Assembly: GCA_028583405.1 (NCBI GenBank)
Contig: CM053263.1
Span: forward strand, 6,243,804-6,307,803
Length of the DNA stretch: 64,000 nt
Direction of reading: 5' to 3'
Origin: Pogonophryne albipinna
Taxonomy: Eukaryota > Chordata > Actinopteri > Perciformes > Artedidraconidae
In this document: positions 23,137 through 34,084 of the stretch, one piece after another
How the letters are laid out: each line of letters starts with the position of its first letter
Numbering within the stretch: position 1 is the stretch's first letter
Translations under genes and position numbers: made by a program
Notes under the pieces: generated by a model
Databases searched by the model: none
Told to the model about the DNA's origin: nothing
The model's input: only the letters and a program-made list of their open reading frames with translations

Positions 23137-26100
23137 CAGTAATGACATCTTTCAGTTGCAGTCTGTGGAATGCTGTCTTCCCATTGATGCCACGCCAGTT
23201 GAGCTGTTTGGCAAGGGAGTTGGTAAAACAGTGTTTCATCACTCGCCAAACGCAATCCTTAACGTCCAGTCCTCCAATGACACTCAATGCAGTAATCTGA
23301 AAAAGATCATTTAAAAGCTAAGGATACATGCAATATATAAACACTAGTCACAATAACCCAATAAAAAAAAAAAAATGTACATTAAAAAACATTATTTCCC
23401 TTTTCGCTTAGCTGGTATTTAGCATCACTGCTGTCCAACATACAACTTAGGTGGCAAGTAAAATATAACAAGTTTCAAATTGGGTTCCCCATCCTTTTAA
23501 GTTGGTAAGGGCAATTATTACCATTTTGTTTTGAAGGTCTGCCTCTTCCCTCAGACGTTTCTCCAGAGCCAGCAGGGAGGTTATATCTTTTAGCGGCAGG
23601 ATATCCCTGCCAAGGGGATCCGGCCCACCAGCAGGTTCGCCTGGAATTTTCTGCATGGTCATCTGAATGACTTTAAGTTGATCCATCATCATCTCTTGAT
23701 TTGTAAGAAGTCTATGCAGAAGAGCTAAAAAATAAGGACATTCAACATATATAAATGCATTACAAGATGACTCTTTCCAGCTCTTGAAATTGAAAAATAA
23801 GAGGGATGTCCCAGATTAAAAATAATTATTTATATATACATATATATATATAGTATATATATGTGTGTGTGATATATATATATATATATATACACACACA
23901 CGTTTTCTTTGTTGCACATTTTCACACACCCATACATGCTGACACAACTGATTACTGACTTTCACGTCTGTCTTAGGGATCTTAATGTCATATTTCAAAT
24001 AAATATTTTTTTCCGTTAATTTAAACTCGTCTCGTCTCCCATCTTTGTTGCAGTCTTTGAGCCAGGTTGTAACAATGTTACTATAGGTTAAGCTACCCAG
24101 CAGTATATGAAGTAATTAAAATTAGCCCTATCTTTACCAGCTCCAACATCAAAGCGTGTACACATTAATGCATCACTACTTATAATCCACTAATATAATA
24201 TAAATGATTCTGAAATGGGCCATAATGAGTACTTTACCTAAGTAAGATTTTGAATGCAGGACTTTTACTTGTAACAGAGTATTTTTACACTGTAGTATTG
24301 CTACTTTTACTCAAGTGAAATACCGGAATACTTATTCCACCACTGTTGTCTAATAAGGTTACATTTGAGGATGAGTAACGTTAGATAATTCTCTCACATC
24401 CCAAATCTTTGATCACATTATTTCTCCTCTACTCATATACAGTATATGTGTGTGTTTGTGTGTGTGTATATACGCATACATATACATACATTTACGGACG
24501 AAACAATAGCAAATTGTGAAATCACTTACGAGCAAGACCCCCTTGGCTTTCATCTTGTCGTTGAGTTCCAGGATTTATCTCAGACCGTCGAGGTTCTGGG
24601 CTTCTCAAAGGCTGTCGGAGTTCTCGGGTTCTCAAAGACCCAGACTGTCGGGGTTCTGGGCTTCTCGCTGACTGTCGGGGTTCTGGGCTTCTCGCTGACT
24701 GTCGGGGTTCTGGGCTTCTCGCTGACTGTCGGGGTTCTGGGCTTCTCGCTGACTGTCGGGGTTCTGGGCTTCTCGCAGACCGTCGGGGATCTGGGCATCT
24801 CGCTGACTGTCGGGGTTCTGGGCTTCTCGCAGACCGTCGGGGATCTGGGCTTCTCGCTGACTGTCGGGGTTCTGGGCTTCTCGCAGACCGTCGGGGATCT
24901 GGGCTTGTCATCTGCTTGTGAGGTTTTGTGCTCATAACCATTTTCTTTAATGCAGACTGTATATCAAAGCCTGGCCCTTTTATGTTTGGGGCTGGTGGCA
25001 ATGTCCTTTTTTGTTTGACAGTAACTTCATTATCACTGTCACTCTCAAATCGAATGTTCGGTCTTGTGTGTGAGTGTGTTGGGGTGTTGGGGGGGGGATT
25101 ACAAAGGAAAAACAAAACACCATCAATTATGTGGTAAAGAAATATCAGATAAAATGTATATCTACCATGACTCATTTGTATGTAGGGATAGTTTGGAGGA
25201 GAGGACAAACCCACTGCATTTTGTTTTCAGAGCACCATTTTTTAAGATAGTGTTTTTAACATATTTGTTTAAATACTTAAAGGTGGGGTAGGTAAGTTTC
25301 AGAAACCGGCTCGAGTGCACTAAAATTTGAAAGTACACAGCCGAAAAGAATCCGCCCCTTCCTTCAGACTTCCTTACAGAGCACCTCCTCCAACACACAT
25401 GAACGCACACATGACGTCAGCAGACTGGTGAAAGTGGCCTCCTGTTGCTGGCGAGTCATTGAAGTACTGCTGCAGCTGCAATGCACGCCCAATGACGGCA
25501 CGCCCAATGAGGGCACGAGATACATTTGTGCGTGCACGAGATGGAAGGCTGACAGACAGGGCGGCAATCCAATCCGTTTAGCCGGGCCGGCTAAACGGAT
25601 TGCTTGTACTTTTTACAGTAATACGGCTTCCACAGATGAAATTTTTTTATGGATTTTTTGCCAAAGCACTTAAGATATTCATTGCTATCGGGATGTTAAG
25701 AGCATTCCATGGAATATAACAAAAAGTGTATCTCGAGCCGGTTTCTCAAACTTACCTACCCCACCTTTAAGTTATGAAAAAAAAAATTCTCTCTTATGGT
25801 ATATTAGTCTTAATTCTTGAGAGGTCGTATATTAGATTTGAGAACCTGAAAAAATTCACACATGTTGACTTTAGATTTTTCCATAACATTTACATCTATA
25901 ACAATAGTAATAGAATGGCACTTTAATACTTATAGCCTTTTACGCTTTTTTTTTGGGAGGTCATCCTTGTCTTCTTCCTCTGCTGTTTGAAGATCAGTGT
26001 GGGTTTCCGCTTGAGGGAGTTTTAGACGAGCGGTTTTGTAGTTTGCTGTAAAAACAAGAGAAATATCATTAGATTATGATTTTTCAAAACAGTGAATCCT

Positions 26101-26312
26101 CACGGTAAATATGTTATTTGCATACCAGCTGTATATAGAATTCGGACACTAAATGCCTCCCACATGTGTTCAGGCTGCTCCTCATTTTGTATGGCTTTAA
26201 TTAAGTCGTTGTGCTTGTAGTGAGCTGGCCACTGACAGGTGTCATCTGCAACCCACAGTGCTGGAACTACTTCAACCTCTTGGGTTTCCAGAAACTCAAC
26301 AATGTGAAACAT
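23137..26312 (-). CDS. DUF4806-domain protein gene, 3' end missing
   Basis: Minus-strand exons: 26126-26312, about 25936-26045, 24530-25062, 23522-23724 and 23137-23296. Exon 1 starts MFHIVEFLETQEVEVVPALW, the N-terminal block typical of fish DUF4806 proteins. Exon 2 ends in a basic stretch KKKRKR. Exon 3 holds a coding minisatellite of nine-residue RSPEPRQSA units. Exon 4 carries LLTNQEMMMDQLKVIQ and LPLKDITSLLALEKRL. Exon 5 carries the DUF4806 core ALSVIGGLDVKD, FTNSLAKQLNWRG and LQLKDVITG. The function is unknown; such proteins commonly lie beside tnp2-type transposases. The exon 2 to 3 join is off by one base at a nine-A run. No final exon was found beyond the element ending at 23122. Confidence 0.65.
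24585..24907 (-). repeat. Coding minisatellite, 27-bp units
   Basis: About ten units of the plus-strand word CTGTCGGGGTTCTGGGCTTC (27-bp period) start at 24645 and run to 24907, with degenerate units from 24585. On the minus strand they encode Arg/Ser/Pro-rich nonapeptides alternating between SPEPRQSAR and SPDPRRSAR. The array lies wholly inside exon 3 of the DUF4806 gene. Confidence 0.9.
25281..25766. mobile_element. TTAA-flanked MITE (piggyBac-like), 486 bp
   Basis: TTAA duplications lie at 25277-25280 and 25767-25770. Terminal inverted repeats begin AGGTGGGGTAGGTAAGTTT and match at 34 of 35 positions by eye. There is no coding capacity. The centre holds a 33-bp near-perfect palindrome (25570-25602) with 16-bp arms around GCCGGGCCGGC. 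It lies in the intron between exons 2 and 3 of the DUF4806 gene. TTAA targeting suggests piggyBac machinery. Confidence 0.88.
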
Positions 26313-27455
26313 GACCTAGAACAGAAAGAGGCACAAAGTTACTAGTTTTAAGAGTATAAACACAGTAACCTTTTACGTTTTTCCAAACTGCAAACTTATT
26401 CACATAATTAGAAGTCTTTAAATTAGAAGAAAGCATTTTTGATGATAATCCTTATGCTTTAAAAGGTGAATGATTTCTTAATTGATCATTAATACATGTT
26501 CATAATAATATGGGATACACACCTACAGAGATAAGTGAAGGCAGGCTGGACACTGTCACCGCTGTTATGCACACAAATGATCAATCATTTTCCTCAAGAT
26601 AAAAAGCTTGGTTAAATTCAGCAATCCCAATGACTGTTACCACACCAGATATGTTAAGACCGCAATTTAGGATGGGTCTGCATGAAGTAGTGGCAGAACA
26701 ACAAAACCAACCTCCAAAGGTAACCGGACACACTTCTGCACATTGGTATCTAACTTGAAACACATCAGATTTGGTGACAGATCTGACACAAAACAAATTC
26801 CCAAATCTGTGGAGTCAATGGGATAGTCAAAAAACTTTGCAATGTGTCTATATTCTTTGCAGACAATGTATTCCTCACCCTCAAAGACAATTATATTCTG
26901 AACCAAGAGTATGTTATTGTTCCTCTTGATAAATCTGTCCCTCTCTGATGAACTGATGACAAACTCATCTATTGCCAGTTCTTTAAACTGGGAGACATTT
27001 CCTGTAAAGCCATGTGGAACAGGTCCATCGGAGTGCAGAGTGCAGCCTTTTCAATTTTTTGTGGGTTTTCAAAGTTTCCTCATCTTTTAAACTTGTTGAA
27101 TCAAGTTCTGAAATTCTGCGTATAACTTGCTGCAGTGGAGAGCTAGGTTTTCTAACCATTCTTTTAATTGTTTTTAAGTAGTTTTCGAAAGGAAACCCTG
27201 ATATTAAATCTAAGTGGCCATGCACCTTCACATCATCACTGAGATGAGTCAAACCATGTATGTTGTAAACTAAAAACTAGGGATGCACGATATTGGTTTT
27301 TTGAAACCGATACCGATACCGATAACTTCCTGCTTCTCAAGACCGATACCGATACCCGATAATAATATAATATATATATTAAATGTACCTGTAGTTTTTG
27401 CACACCTGGTGGTAAAAAAAAGACTAGTAGTGAGCAAATGACATGAGCATTACTA

Positions 27456-27806
27456 CTATGAACAAAACAAAGCCAAGAACAGTTTTGACTCTTCAAAGTG
27501 ACCATATTTATTTTCCCAAATAAAGTTCTTGCCTTTTTCAAAAGCCTCGTCGATAGGTAAAAGCCCCGGTGCCTTTGCAGCTGGCTTTGGATTCGCCGCT
27601 AGTTTAGCAGCGCAGGCGTCTTCGTACGCTTTTAACACACCATCGTAGCGATGGCGATGTTTCAGGTGACTAATCAGGTTGGAAGTATTATAGCTCGTTG
27701 CCTTTTTCCCTCCTCGTGGAACTTCTGCATTGCATTTGTTAATACAAATAGCAAGCGAACTATCTAACTCTGAAACTTTGAAATAGTCCCATACTACCGA
27801 CGACAT
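27456..27806 (-). pseudogene. BED zinc-finger fragment of a hAT transposase
   Basis: The frame reads SSVVWDYFKVSELDSSLAIC, then CNAEVPRGGKKATSYNTSNL and HLKHRH, matching the C2H2-type BED finger at the N-terminus of hAT transposases; the first Cys pair is CINKC. The catalytic RNaseH-like part and dimerisation domain are absent from the element. The frame ends at a stop after about 115 residues. Confidence 0.8.
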
Positions 27807-27914
27807 GTTTGTTTAGTGTCCTGGCTTCACGGCCGCACACCATTTACTTCACAGCCAGGCATGAGTTAGGGAGCGCTGGATTTGTGAAAAACTCCCCTCT
27901 TCCTAAACCACTAA

Positions 27915-28242
27915 CGGCCCGTCCACACAGCGGCGTGCGTTGAAGCTTCCAACGCTTCTGCCCATTCACTTTGAATGGGGTGACGTCACTTTTAGCCGAA
28001 CTGCATCGTGGGAAGCGACGCGGAGCGTTGCTGGCGTTGCTCGCTGCAAAAGTTGAGCAATGTTCAACTTTTGACGCCTCGGCAGAAGCGTCAGCCAATC
28101 GAATCATATGCCAGTACAAGCTCTAGCCAATCAAACCGCTGCTTATGTGTCAGCGGCGGGAGATTCATGTGATTGGTTGTTGGTCGAGTGTCAGACACGC
28201 ACGCCGGCAAGCGTCAACGCACGCCGCTGTGTGGACGGGCCG
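27915..28242. mobile_element. PIF/Harbinger-like MITE nested in the hAT element
   Basis: TAA target duplications lie at 27912-27914 and 28243-28245. Terminal inverted repeats start CGGCCCGTCCACACAGCGGC and are identical for 29 bp. The element is 328 bp, GC-rich and non-coding. A 3-bp TWA target site and GC-rich ends suggest mobilisation by a PIF/Harbinger transposase. Confidence 0.85.
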
Positions 28243-29100
28243 TAATACCACAGTACTGGCAAAACGGGAGGAGCCGAGTGAAAAACAAGCGCCCCTCATC
28301 CCAATCCACCCACACCGCAGTATTTTTTTCTTTTTTTTTACCCAAAAAATATATTGTATATTATCGGGGCTATTAATACTTTTATCGGGTTTATCGGGAT
28401 GACGTCATAATTCCTAATATCGGACCGATAATTATCGTGCACCACTACTAAAAACCCCTGACCATAGAGTTCCCCAAAATGCTTAACAAATGATTTAAGT
28501 AGTGTGTTTGCAAAGTCATTTAACAGCAAGCAATATGTTGGACTTGCCAAAAATGTATATACTCACAGACAACAGCATAAAATGTTGATAAACCTCAGTA
28601 GTCAACACATCCCTCAAAACTACTGGACCGGTATAAAGTAAGAACTGCCTAAGTTCTGTTGCCTCCCATTGCAACCTCTCATTAAGGGCCCTTGGCCTTC
28701 TAGCAAATTCTGAGGGTATGTAACTTCTGAGAGCAAGCAATTTTTCTGAAATTAAAGAGACTTGCCTGGATGAAATACGGGAATGAAACTTGACGCTTGT
28801 GCCCATCCACAAATCAAGCAGACGACGCACCAAACCTAAGCACACTAAATGCATATAGTCGTGTGGAAATCCACTGACCATAGGAACAGATGTTTCACAA
28901 AATGGGGAATGTTGTATGTGGTGGTCTTCATCCTCTGCATTTGAAAAAGATACATCAGTTCTTGCTCTAGCATCAACTTCTGGGAATGTAATGCGATGAT
29001 TAATGTAATTGCCTGACTGTACACATTTATCACAGCCACTGTATCCATTGTGTGCCTTAAAGAGCCTGTGACAGCATCCCAACAACTGTTGTGCAATGAA

Positions 29101-31185
29101 ATATTGGGCTACTAGTCATCTCGAACCGTCAGTTTAAAAAAGAAGATGCGATACCGTTCCGATAAATATCAATAATTTCGAACATCGCGGGGAAATTCCT
29201 TCGACTCATTTTGAAGTTTTGGGAGAAGCCGGAAGTGACGTCAATGCGGGAACGCTTCACTGTGCGGCGAGAGAGCCAAACACGGACAAAGTGTGTTGTC
29301 ATGCGTAGAAATGGTGAATTACTGAGTTTAGGCACGTTAATAACGTTTTAATGAAGTTGACTACAGTATATTCATATTCGTCAGTGCTTTCATGTCAATT
29401 CGGCGAACATAAACATAAATGATCGTGGTGAAGATGATGATTAAATTAGGATTACAAATCGGTAGTGAGAGCTGCTGAATTTCCTCCCGTAGGATGTGAT
29501 ATAAAAACAAATCGATTATTTTTGTAGTTGTAAACTCAAGTGGATGAAACTACATTTATTAGTGCTTTCATGTCAATTCAGCGAACATATGATGCATTAA
29601 ATGATCGTGAGGATGATGATTAAAAATCGTTTGTTTGAGCCGGTCTGCATTTCCTGATGAGAAAACAAACCGATGTTTTTGTAGTTGTAGTACAACAACA
29701 TGGATTAAACGTGTGGTTTTTTTACCACAATGTTGGGGATATTAATGGATAAAATGCACGGATTATTATTATTATTATTCCCACTCCGATCGGGACACTA
29801 GGTCCACCGTTTCCCCGCAGCGAGGCTCCCCCCGTTGACAGTTTACGTGGGCTGGGTGCAGTGGCGGACTGGCCATCGGGACGAATCCCGATGGGCCGGT
29901 ACCGAAGTGGGCCGGTCGGATAAGTCACTAGCACATCCCCCATAGGCGGCGCGTGAGGCTCAGGTTTGGGAAGGCTAAATAACTTTTTTTACCTGACGCT
30001 GCCCGCCTCCGGCGTCTATAGAAAAGAGATCAACTCAGTGTGCGGAGTTTAAATCTCTCAAGTTATATTACAGGATAAAGGAAATACAGTTTAAACTGCC
30101 GTATGCAGAGAAGACGCCGACGTGTCGCACTTATCATTCAGATTACATCATCAATCAGATCATCGATCATATAATATCATATAATATCATATATTTCCTT
30201 ATCTGAGTCAGCTTCTCCAGCCGTATCTGGCCGTGCAACACTCACAGTGTCACATACTGTATGCAGAAGTATTATTTTAAGCAACACGTTATGTTGACGA
30301 AACACTCGAGTCAAATGTAATTAAAGTCAGATCCACTCGTGTCTTAGATGGGGCAGTGATATCATAAAACTATACGCTTTCAAACACTCGGTAGGCCTAG
30401 TTATTTTTTAACCAGTTGTTCTGTATTCACCTTGCAGGTGCAACTCTGTGGCTTGTATCCTGGATTATATGTTTAAGTCATGGATGTTTAAAGCTCATAT
30501 TTGTCTAATATTAGTTTACTTTTCATTAATGAAGTTTGTGATTGGTCAAATGTAGCTAACCCCGCCCCTTTCACGTGAACGCGCTCTCAGCTGGTGAGAG
30601 AAACCCTGGCTTGATTTACCGAGTTGATAACCAGCGTCGTAGGACCGCTTAGCGAGATCTCGTTTGTTAGTTTGTTGTTGTTAGTTTGTTACTCAAACAT
30701 ATCCAGGGTATGTTGAACTGGCTTCGTAGTACAGGGCACAGGTGGCTAGCAGCGCTAATGTCAAAGACACAGACATTATATTTGTATTTTACCAGGATGC
30801 AGTGACACAAATATTTGGGAAGGCTTAGCCTTCCCTAGCCTACAGCACTCGCCGCCCCTGACATCCCCCACTCCCCCCGTTGACAATTTACTAGCGGTAC
30901 CGAAGTGGGCCGGTCGAGAGTCCTGGGCTGATTTTTAGTCCCAGTCCACCACTGGCTACATGACCGTATGATCGCCCATATTGACGCACCTAATTCCTAA
31001 ACTTCTAACAGATACAACATAAACCGATCCTTCAGCCTCATATGAGCTCTGAGACACGTTCAAAGTTAAACTGTCATCGCTGTCTGAGCTTGCTGCTGTG
31101 TGCGCCATCGTGCGTTTACATGCAGATGCTGGGATCCTGAACGGTGCAGCTGGAGCGCTGTGCCCGCAATGACGTCACACATCAT
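29101..31185. other. Composite repeat block replacing the centre of the tnp2 gene
   Basis: No gene is seen. The block includes a roughly 178-bp direct duplication (GTGCTTTCATGTCAATTC at about 29383 and 29561) and an ATT run at 29763. A segment is bounded by CAGTGGCGGACTGGCC (29860) and the inverted CCAGTCCACCACTGG near 30941-30955, with GGTACCGAAGTGGGCCGGTC repeated at both of its ends. A 9-bp stem hairpin with loop CGAA lies at 29873-29894. A dispersed repeat at 30.1-30.75 kb recurs at 48.15-48.87 kb. Confidence 0.6.
30205..30745. repeat. Dispersed repeat, copy 1
   Basis: It shares CCGTATCTGGCCGTGCAACA and the following 150 bp, plus a second block (AACCAGCGTCGTAGGACC to TGAACTGGCTTCGTAGTACA), with copy 2 at about 48.2-48.86 kb. 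The family was not identified. Confidence 0.75.
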
Positions 31186-32160
31186 TTGGCGGGACTTGAA
31201 GAATCCCGGCAGACAAAGCGATCAATGAAACACCAAAATGTGTTGCCCAGTCTCTCAAACAACCCGCTAAATCATCTTTAGGAAAATCCCTTCTTTCATC
31301 CACATGGCTATCCTCGTCACTAGTTAATTCACTTTCCCCATTACTCTCTGACTGAAAGTTTGGTGGAAAATCCGAGCCTGAAGCGACTGCTCCATGTTCA
31401 ACACTATAGTTCTCTTCAGCATTATCCTCAACATAATTATCCTCGTCACCCAAAGATTCTAACAACTGGTTGACTCTTTTAACAGCCCTTTTCCTGAAAT
31501 TGCTGGGAGTGATATTCCACTTTTCCCTCTCCATGAGACAGCAATTACAACAATTACTCTTTGAGAATTAGCCAACCTGTATAGATCGTCAACAGCCAGG
31601 TACTCTGAAAAAGAAAGAAGAAACAACATTTAACATTGATACTTCATATAGTATAGTGAAATGTATCACATGGAAGCAGCTTACCTTAATGGTGATAGTG
31701 CACTTGCCACTCTACCACTATTTTCTGCCCACCTTCACATTTCTGTAACATAGTGTGAATATGACTGTTAAGGTCAAAAACATCATGATACAAACAAATT
31801 ACATGACAAAAACAAAATGTGTAACAGGGTTTTTGCTATAATTTAACAACTTCCTACAAATAAAAACATGTGATGCCTTCCTCCCTCCCAAAATTGGTAT
31901 GAATTGTATCTATTATTGTGATCAAGTTCAGTTCTGATTCGTTTTTACAACAAATCAATAAATGGTGCGCTTCTACAAACAAAAAACAACATGACTGATA
32001 CATTTAAACAAACTGCTTACAGGAGATGAACTACAATATTAAAAAAGTGTACATTATCTTTGGAAAATAACACAGGAATTATGAAAGTTTGAGGTGTGTG
32101 GGTTTTACATTCACAGAATTACACATATTTCTGGGGGATAAACAATTAGTGTAGTGTTAA

Positions 32161-32830
32161 GGGACTCTCTTTACTTCAGTAGGCTACCTGTTGGATTTTC
32201 AGTGTGTAGCTAACTCCAATATCACGGCATAACAACTGAGAATATTAGCTTAACTGGAGTTAGCTCCACTGAGACTGAGAATATAGCTTAGTAAAATACC
32301 GATTGCCAGCATAAAGTCATATTTATCATTTCATTTCAAACTTACCGCGACTCGACTTTTGCACCGTTTTCCACTGACAATCCTTCCAACTGACTTCGGT
32401 CTTGAGGGTGCCTTTTTTTCGCGCTTGCTTCAAGTCAGATATTGCTGGGGGATAACAAAAACGATTCTCTTTACTTCACTAGGCTACCTGTTGGATTTTC
32501 AGTTTGTAGCTAACTCTAATATTACAGCATAACAACTGAGAATATTAGCTTAACTGGAGATAGCTGCAACTGAGAATATTAGCTTAACTGGAGTTAGCTG
32601 CAACTGAGAATATTAGCTTAACTGGAGTTAGCTCGAACTGAGAATATTAGCTTGACTGGAGTTAGCTGCAACTGAGAATATTAGCTTAAATGACGTTAGC
32701 TCCAACTGAAAATATTAGCTTAAAGATCTGGAGTTAGCTCCAACTGAGAATATAGATTAAGATACCGATTGCCAGCAGAAAGTTATGTTTATCATTTCAT
32801 TTAAAACTTACCGTGACTCCACTTTACATG
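32161..32830. repeat. Duplicated block with a 34-bp tandem array
   Basis: About 200 bp from 32165 (CTCTTTACTTCAGTAGGCTA) recurs from about 32467 with few changes. In the second copy the word AACTGAGAATATTAGCTTAA has expanded to seven units starting at 32534, 32568, 32602, 32636, 32670, 32704 and 32742 (34-bp period). Lying upstream of the tnp2 start, it may be subterminal repeat sequence of that transposon. I see no spacers, so it is not a CRISPR array. Confidence 0.8.
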
Positions 32831-33059
32831 TCAAGAGTTCTCTCTATAGTCGTTCTATAATTTTATAAATGCAACAAACTTTAGTTTTTGTACATATAGT
32901 ATAAAGTATAGTGTAGTATAAATATGTTTTGCGGCTCCAGACAACATTTATTTGATGGAAGTGAGGGCAGATTGGCTCTTAAGATAGTAAAGGTTGCTGA
33001 CCCCTACCCTAACCCTATCTCGGATCACACGGCAGTCCAATCCACATTTTATACTATAT

Positions 33060-34080
33060 GTCACATGCAGGCCTTTTCAGGCTCACATCTAGATTAGCCT
33101 GTGCCAAAAGTGTTGCATCCTCGCCAAAAGTGTGCCGTATATTTACCAAAAGTGGCCCAGATATGTTTTAAGATAACCGGGCCACATTTGCTGCATCAGT
33201 TGTGGGCCACTTCAGGCTCATATCAAGATTTGCCGGTACCAATTGTGCTGCATCCTTACCACAAGTGGCCCACGTCTGTTTTTTAATATTTGGGCCATAT
33301 TTTTCATGTCAAATGTGGGCCACTTTAGGCTCACACTCTGATTAGCCAGTGCTGACTGTGCCGTATATTTACCAAAAGTGGCCCAGATATGTTTTAAGAT
33401 AACCGGGCCACATTTACTGCATCAGTTGTGGGCCACTTCAGGCTCATATCAAGATTTGCCGGTACCAATTGTGCGGCATCCTTACCACAAGTGGCCCATG
33501 TCTGTTTTTTAATATTTGGGCCATATTTTTCATGTCAAATGTGGGCCACTTTAGGCTCACACTCTGATTAGCCAGTGCTGACTCTGCCTTACATTTTCCA
33601 AAAGTGGTCCAAATTCGTTGTAAAGTATTTGGGCCATTTTTGCCATGTCATATGTAGGCCACTTTAGGTTCACATCCGGATTACTGTGCCACATCTTTGC
33701 CTAAACTGGCCCAGATATGTTTTAAGATAACTGGGCCACATTTGCTTCATCATATATGGGCCACTTTTGGTTTACACCCAGATTAGCCTTTGTCCATTCT
33801 GCCACATCTTTGCCAAAGGTGGCCCACAGTTGTTTTGTGATATTTGGGCCATATTCACCATTTCCCATATGGGCCACTTTAGGGTGACATCCAGATTACA
33901 CATTGCAGGAGCACCGCATCTTTGCCAAAAAAGGCCCACATTTGCTTTGGGATATGTGGGCCATATTTGCTATTTTACAAGTGGGCCACTTTAGGCACAC
34001 ATCCGTTTGGTCCGGGCCAGAAGAAGGCCAGCAGTGCCGCATCATTGCCTGAAGTGGGCCACATCCGCTTGCTATCTGGG
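33060..34080. repeat. GTGGGCCACTT-type tandem repeat array
   Basis: About nine diverged units of roughly 110 bp each contain GTGGGCCACTT, a following AGGCTCACATC-like word and a later AAGTGGCCCA. Within it, 33132-33357 is duplicated as 33358-33583 (226 bp, about three differences by eye). The array ends at GGCCACATCCGCTTGCTATC near 34,073. It may be the subterminal repeat region of the tnp2 transposon. Confidence 0.75.
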
Positions 34081-34084
34081 CTGG

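Larger units (their letters stand above)
27277..28446 (-). mobile_element. hAT element inserted in the tnp2 frame
   Basis: Perfect 8-bp target duplications ACTAAAAA lie at 27269-27276 and 28447-28454. The termini are CTAGGGATGCACGATAT and, inverted, AGTGGTGCACGATAATTATC. Removing the element and one duplication rejoins the transposase frame across LYGQGFLV and YNIHGLTHL, which proves the insertion came later. It carries only a BED-finger N-terminus, so it is a non-autonomous or internally deleted hAT. A Harbinger-like MITE is nested inside. Confidence 0.92.
26667..31534 (-). pseudogene. tnp2-type (CACTA/EnSpm-like) transposase, disrupted
   Basis: Three blocks of one transposase-like protein are seen. 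The N-terminal block (31534 to about 31186) reads MEREKWNITPSNFRKRAVKR and ends ATHFGVSLIALSAGIL. The middle block (about 29100 to 28455) reads NGYSGCDKCVQSGNYINHR, FPHDYMHLVCLGLVRRLLDLW, FARRPRALNERLQWEATEL and RQFLLYTGPVVL. The C-terminal block (27268 to 26667) reads THLSDDVKVHGHL, FPFENYLKTIKRMVRKPSSP and FVVLPLLH before a TAA stop. These are family hallmarks of animal tnp2-like transposases. Damage: the region expected between the first two blocks is replaced by about 2 kb of other repeats; one frameshift lies near 28525 and another near 27050; a hAT element splits the middle and last blocks. It cannot encode an active enzyme. Confidence 0.75.

Noticed and set aside
24446..24937. 163-codon plus-strand repetitive frame (TVGVLGFS units)
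   Set aside because: It is the antisense reading of the DUF4806 minisatellite; a 27-bp period keeps all frames open.
32534..32760. Regular 34-bp repeats resembling a CRISPR array
   Set aside because: Units are contiguous with no unique spacers, and the genome is eukaryotic.
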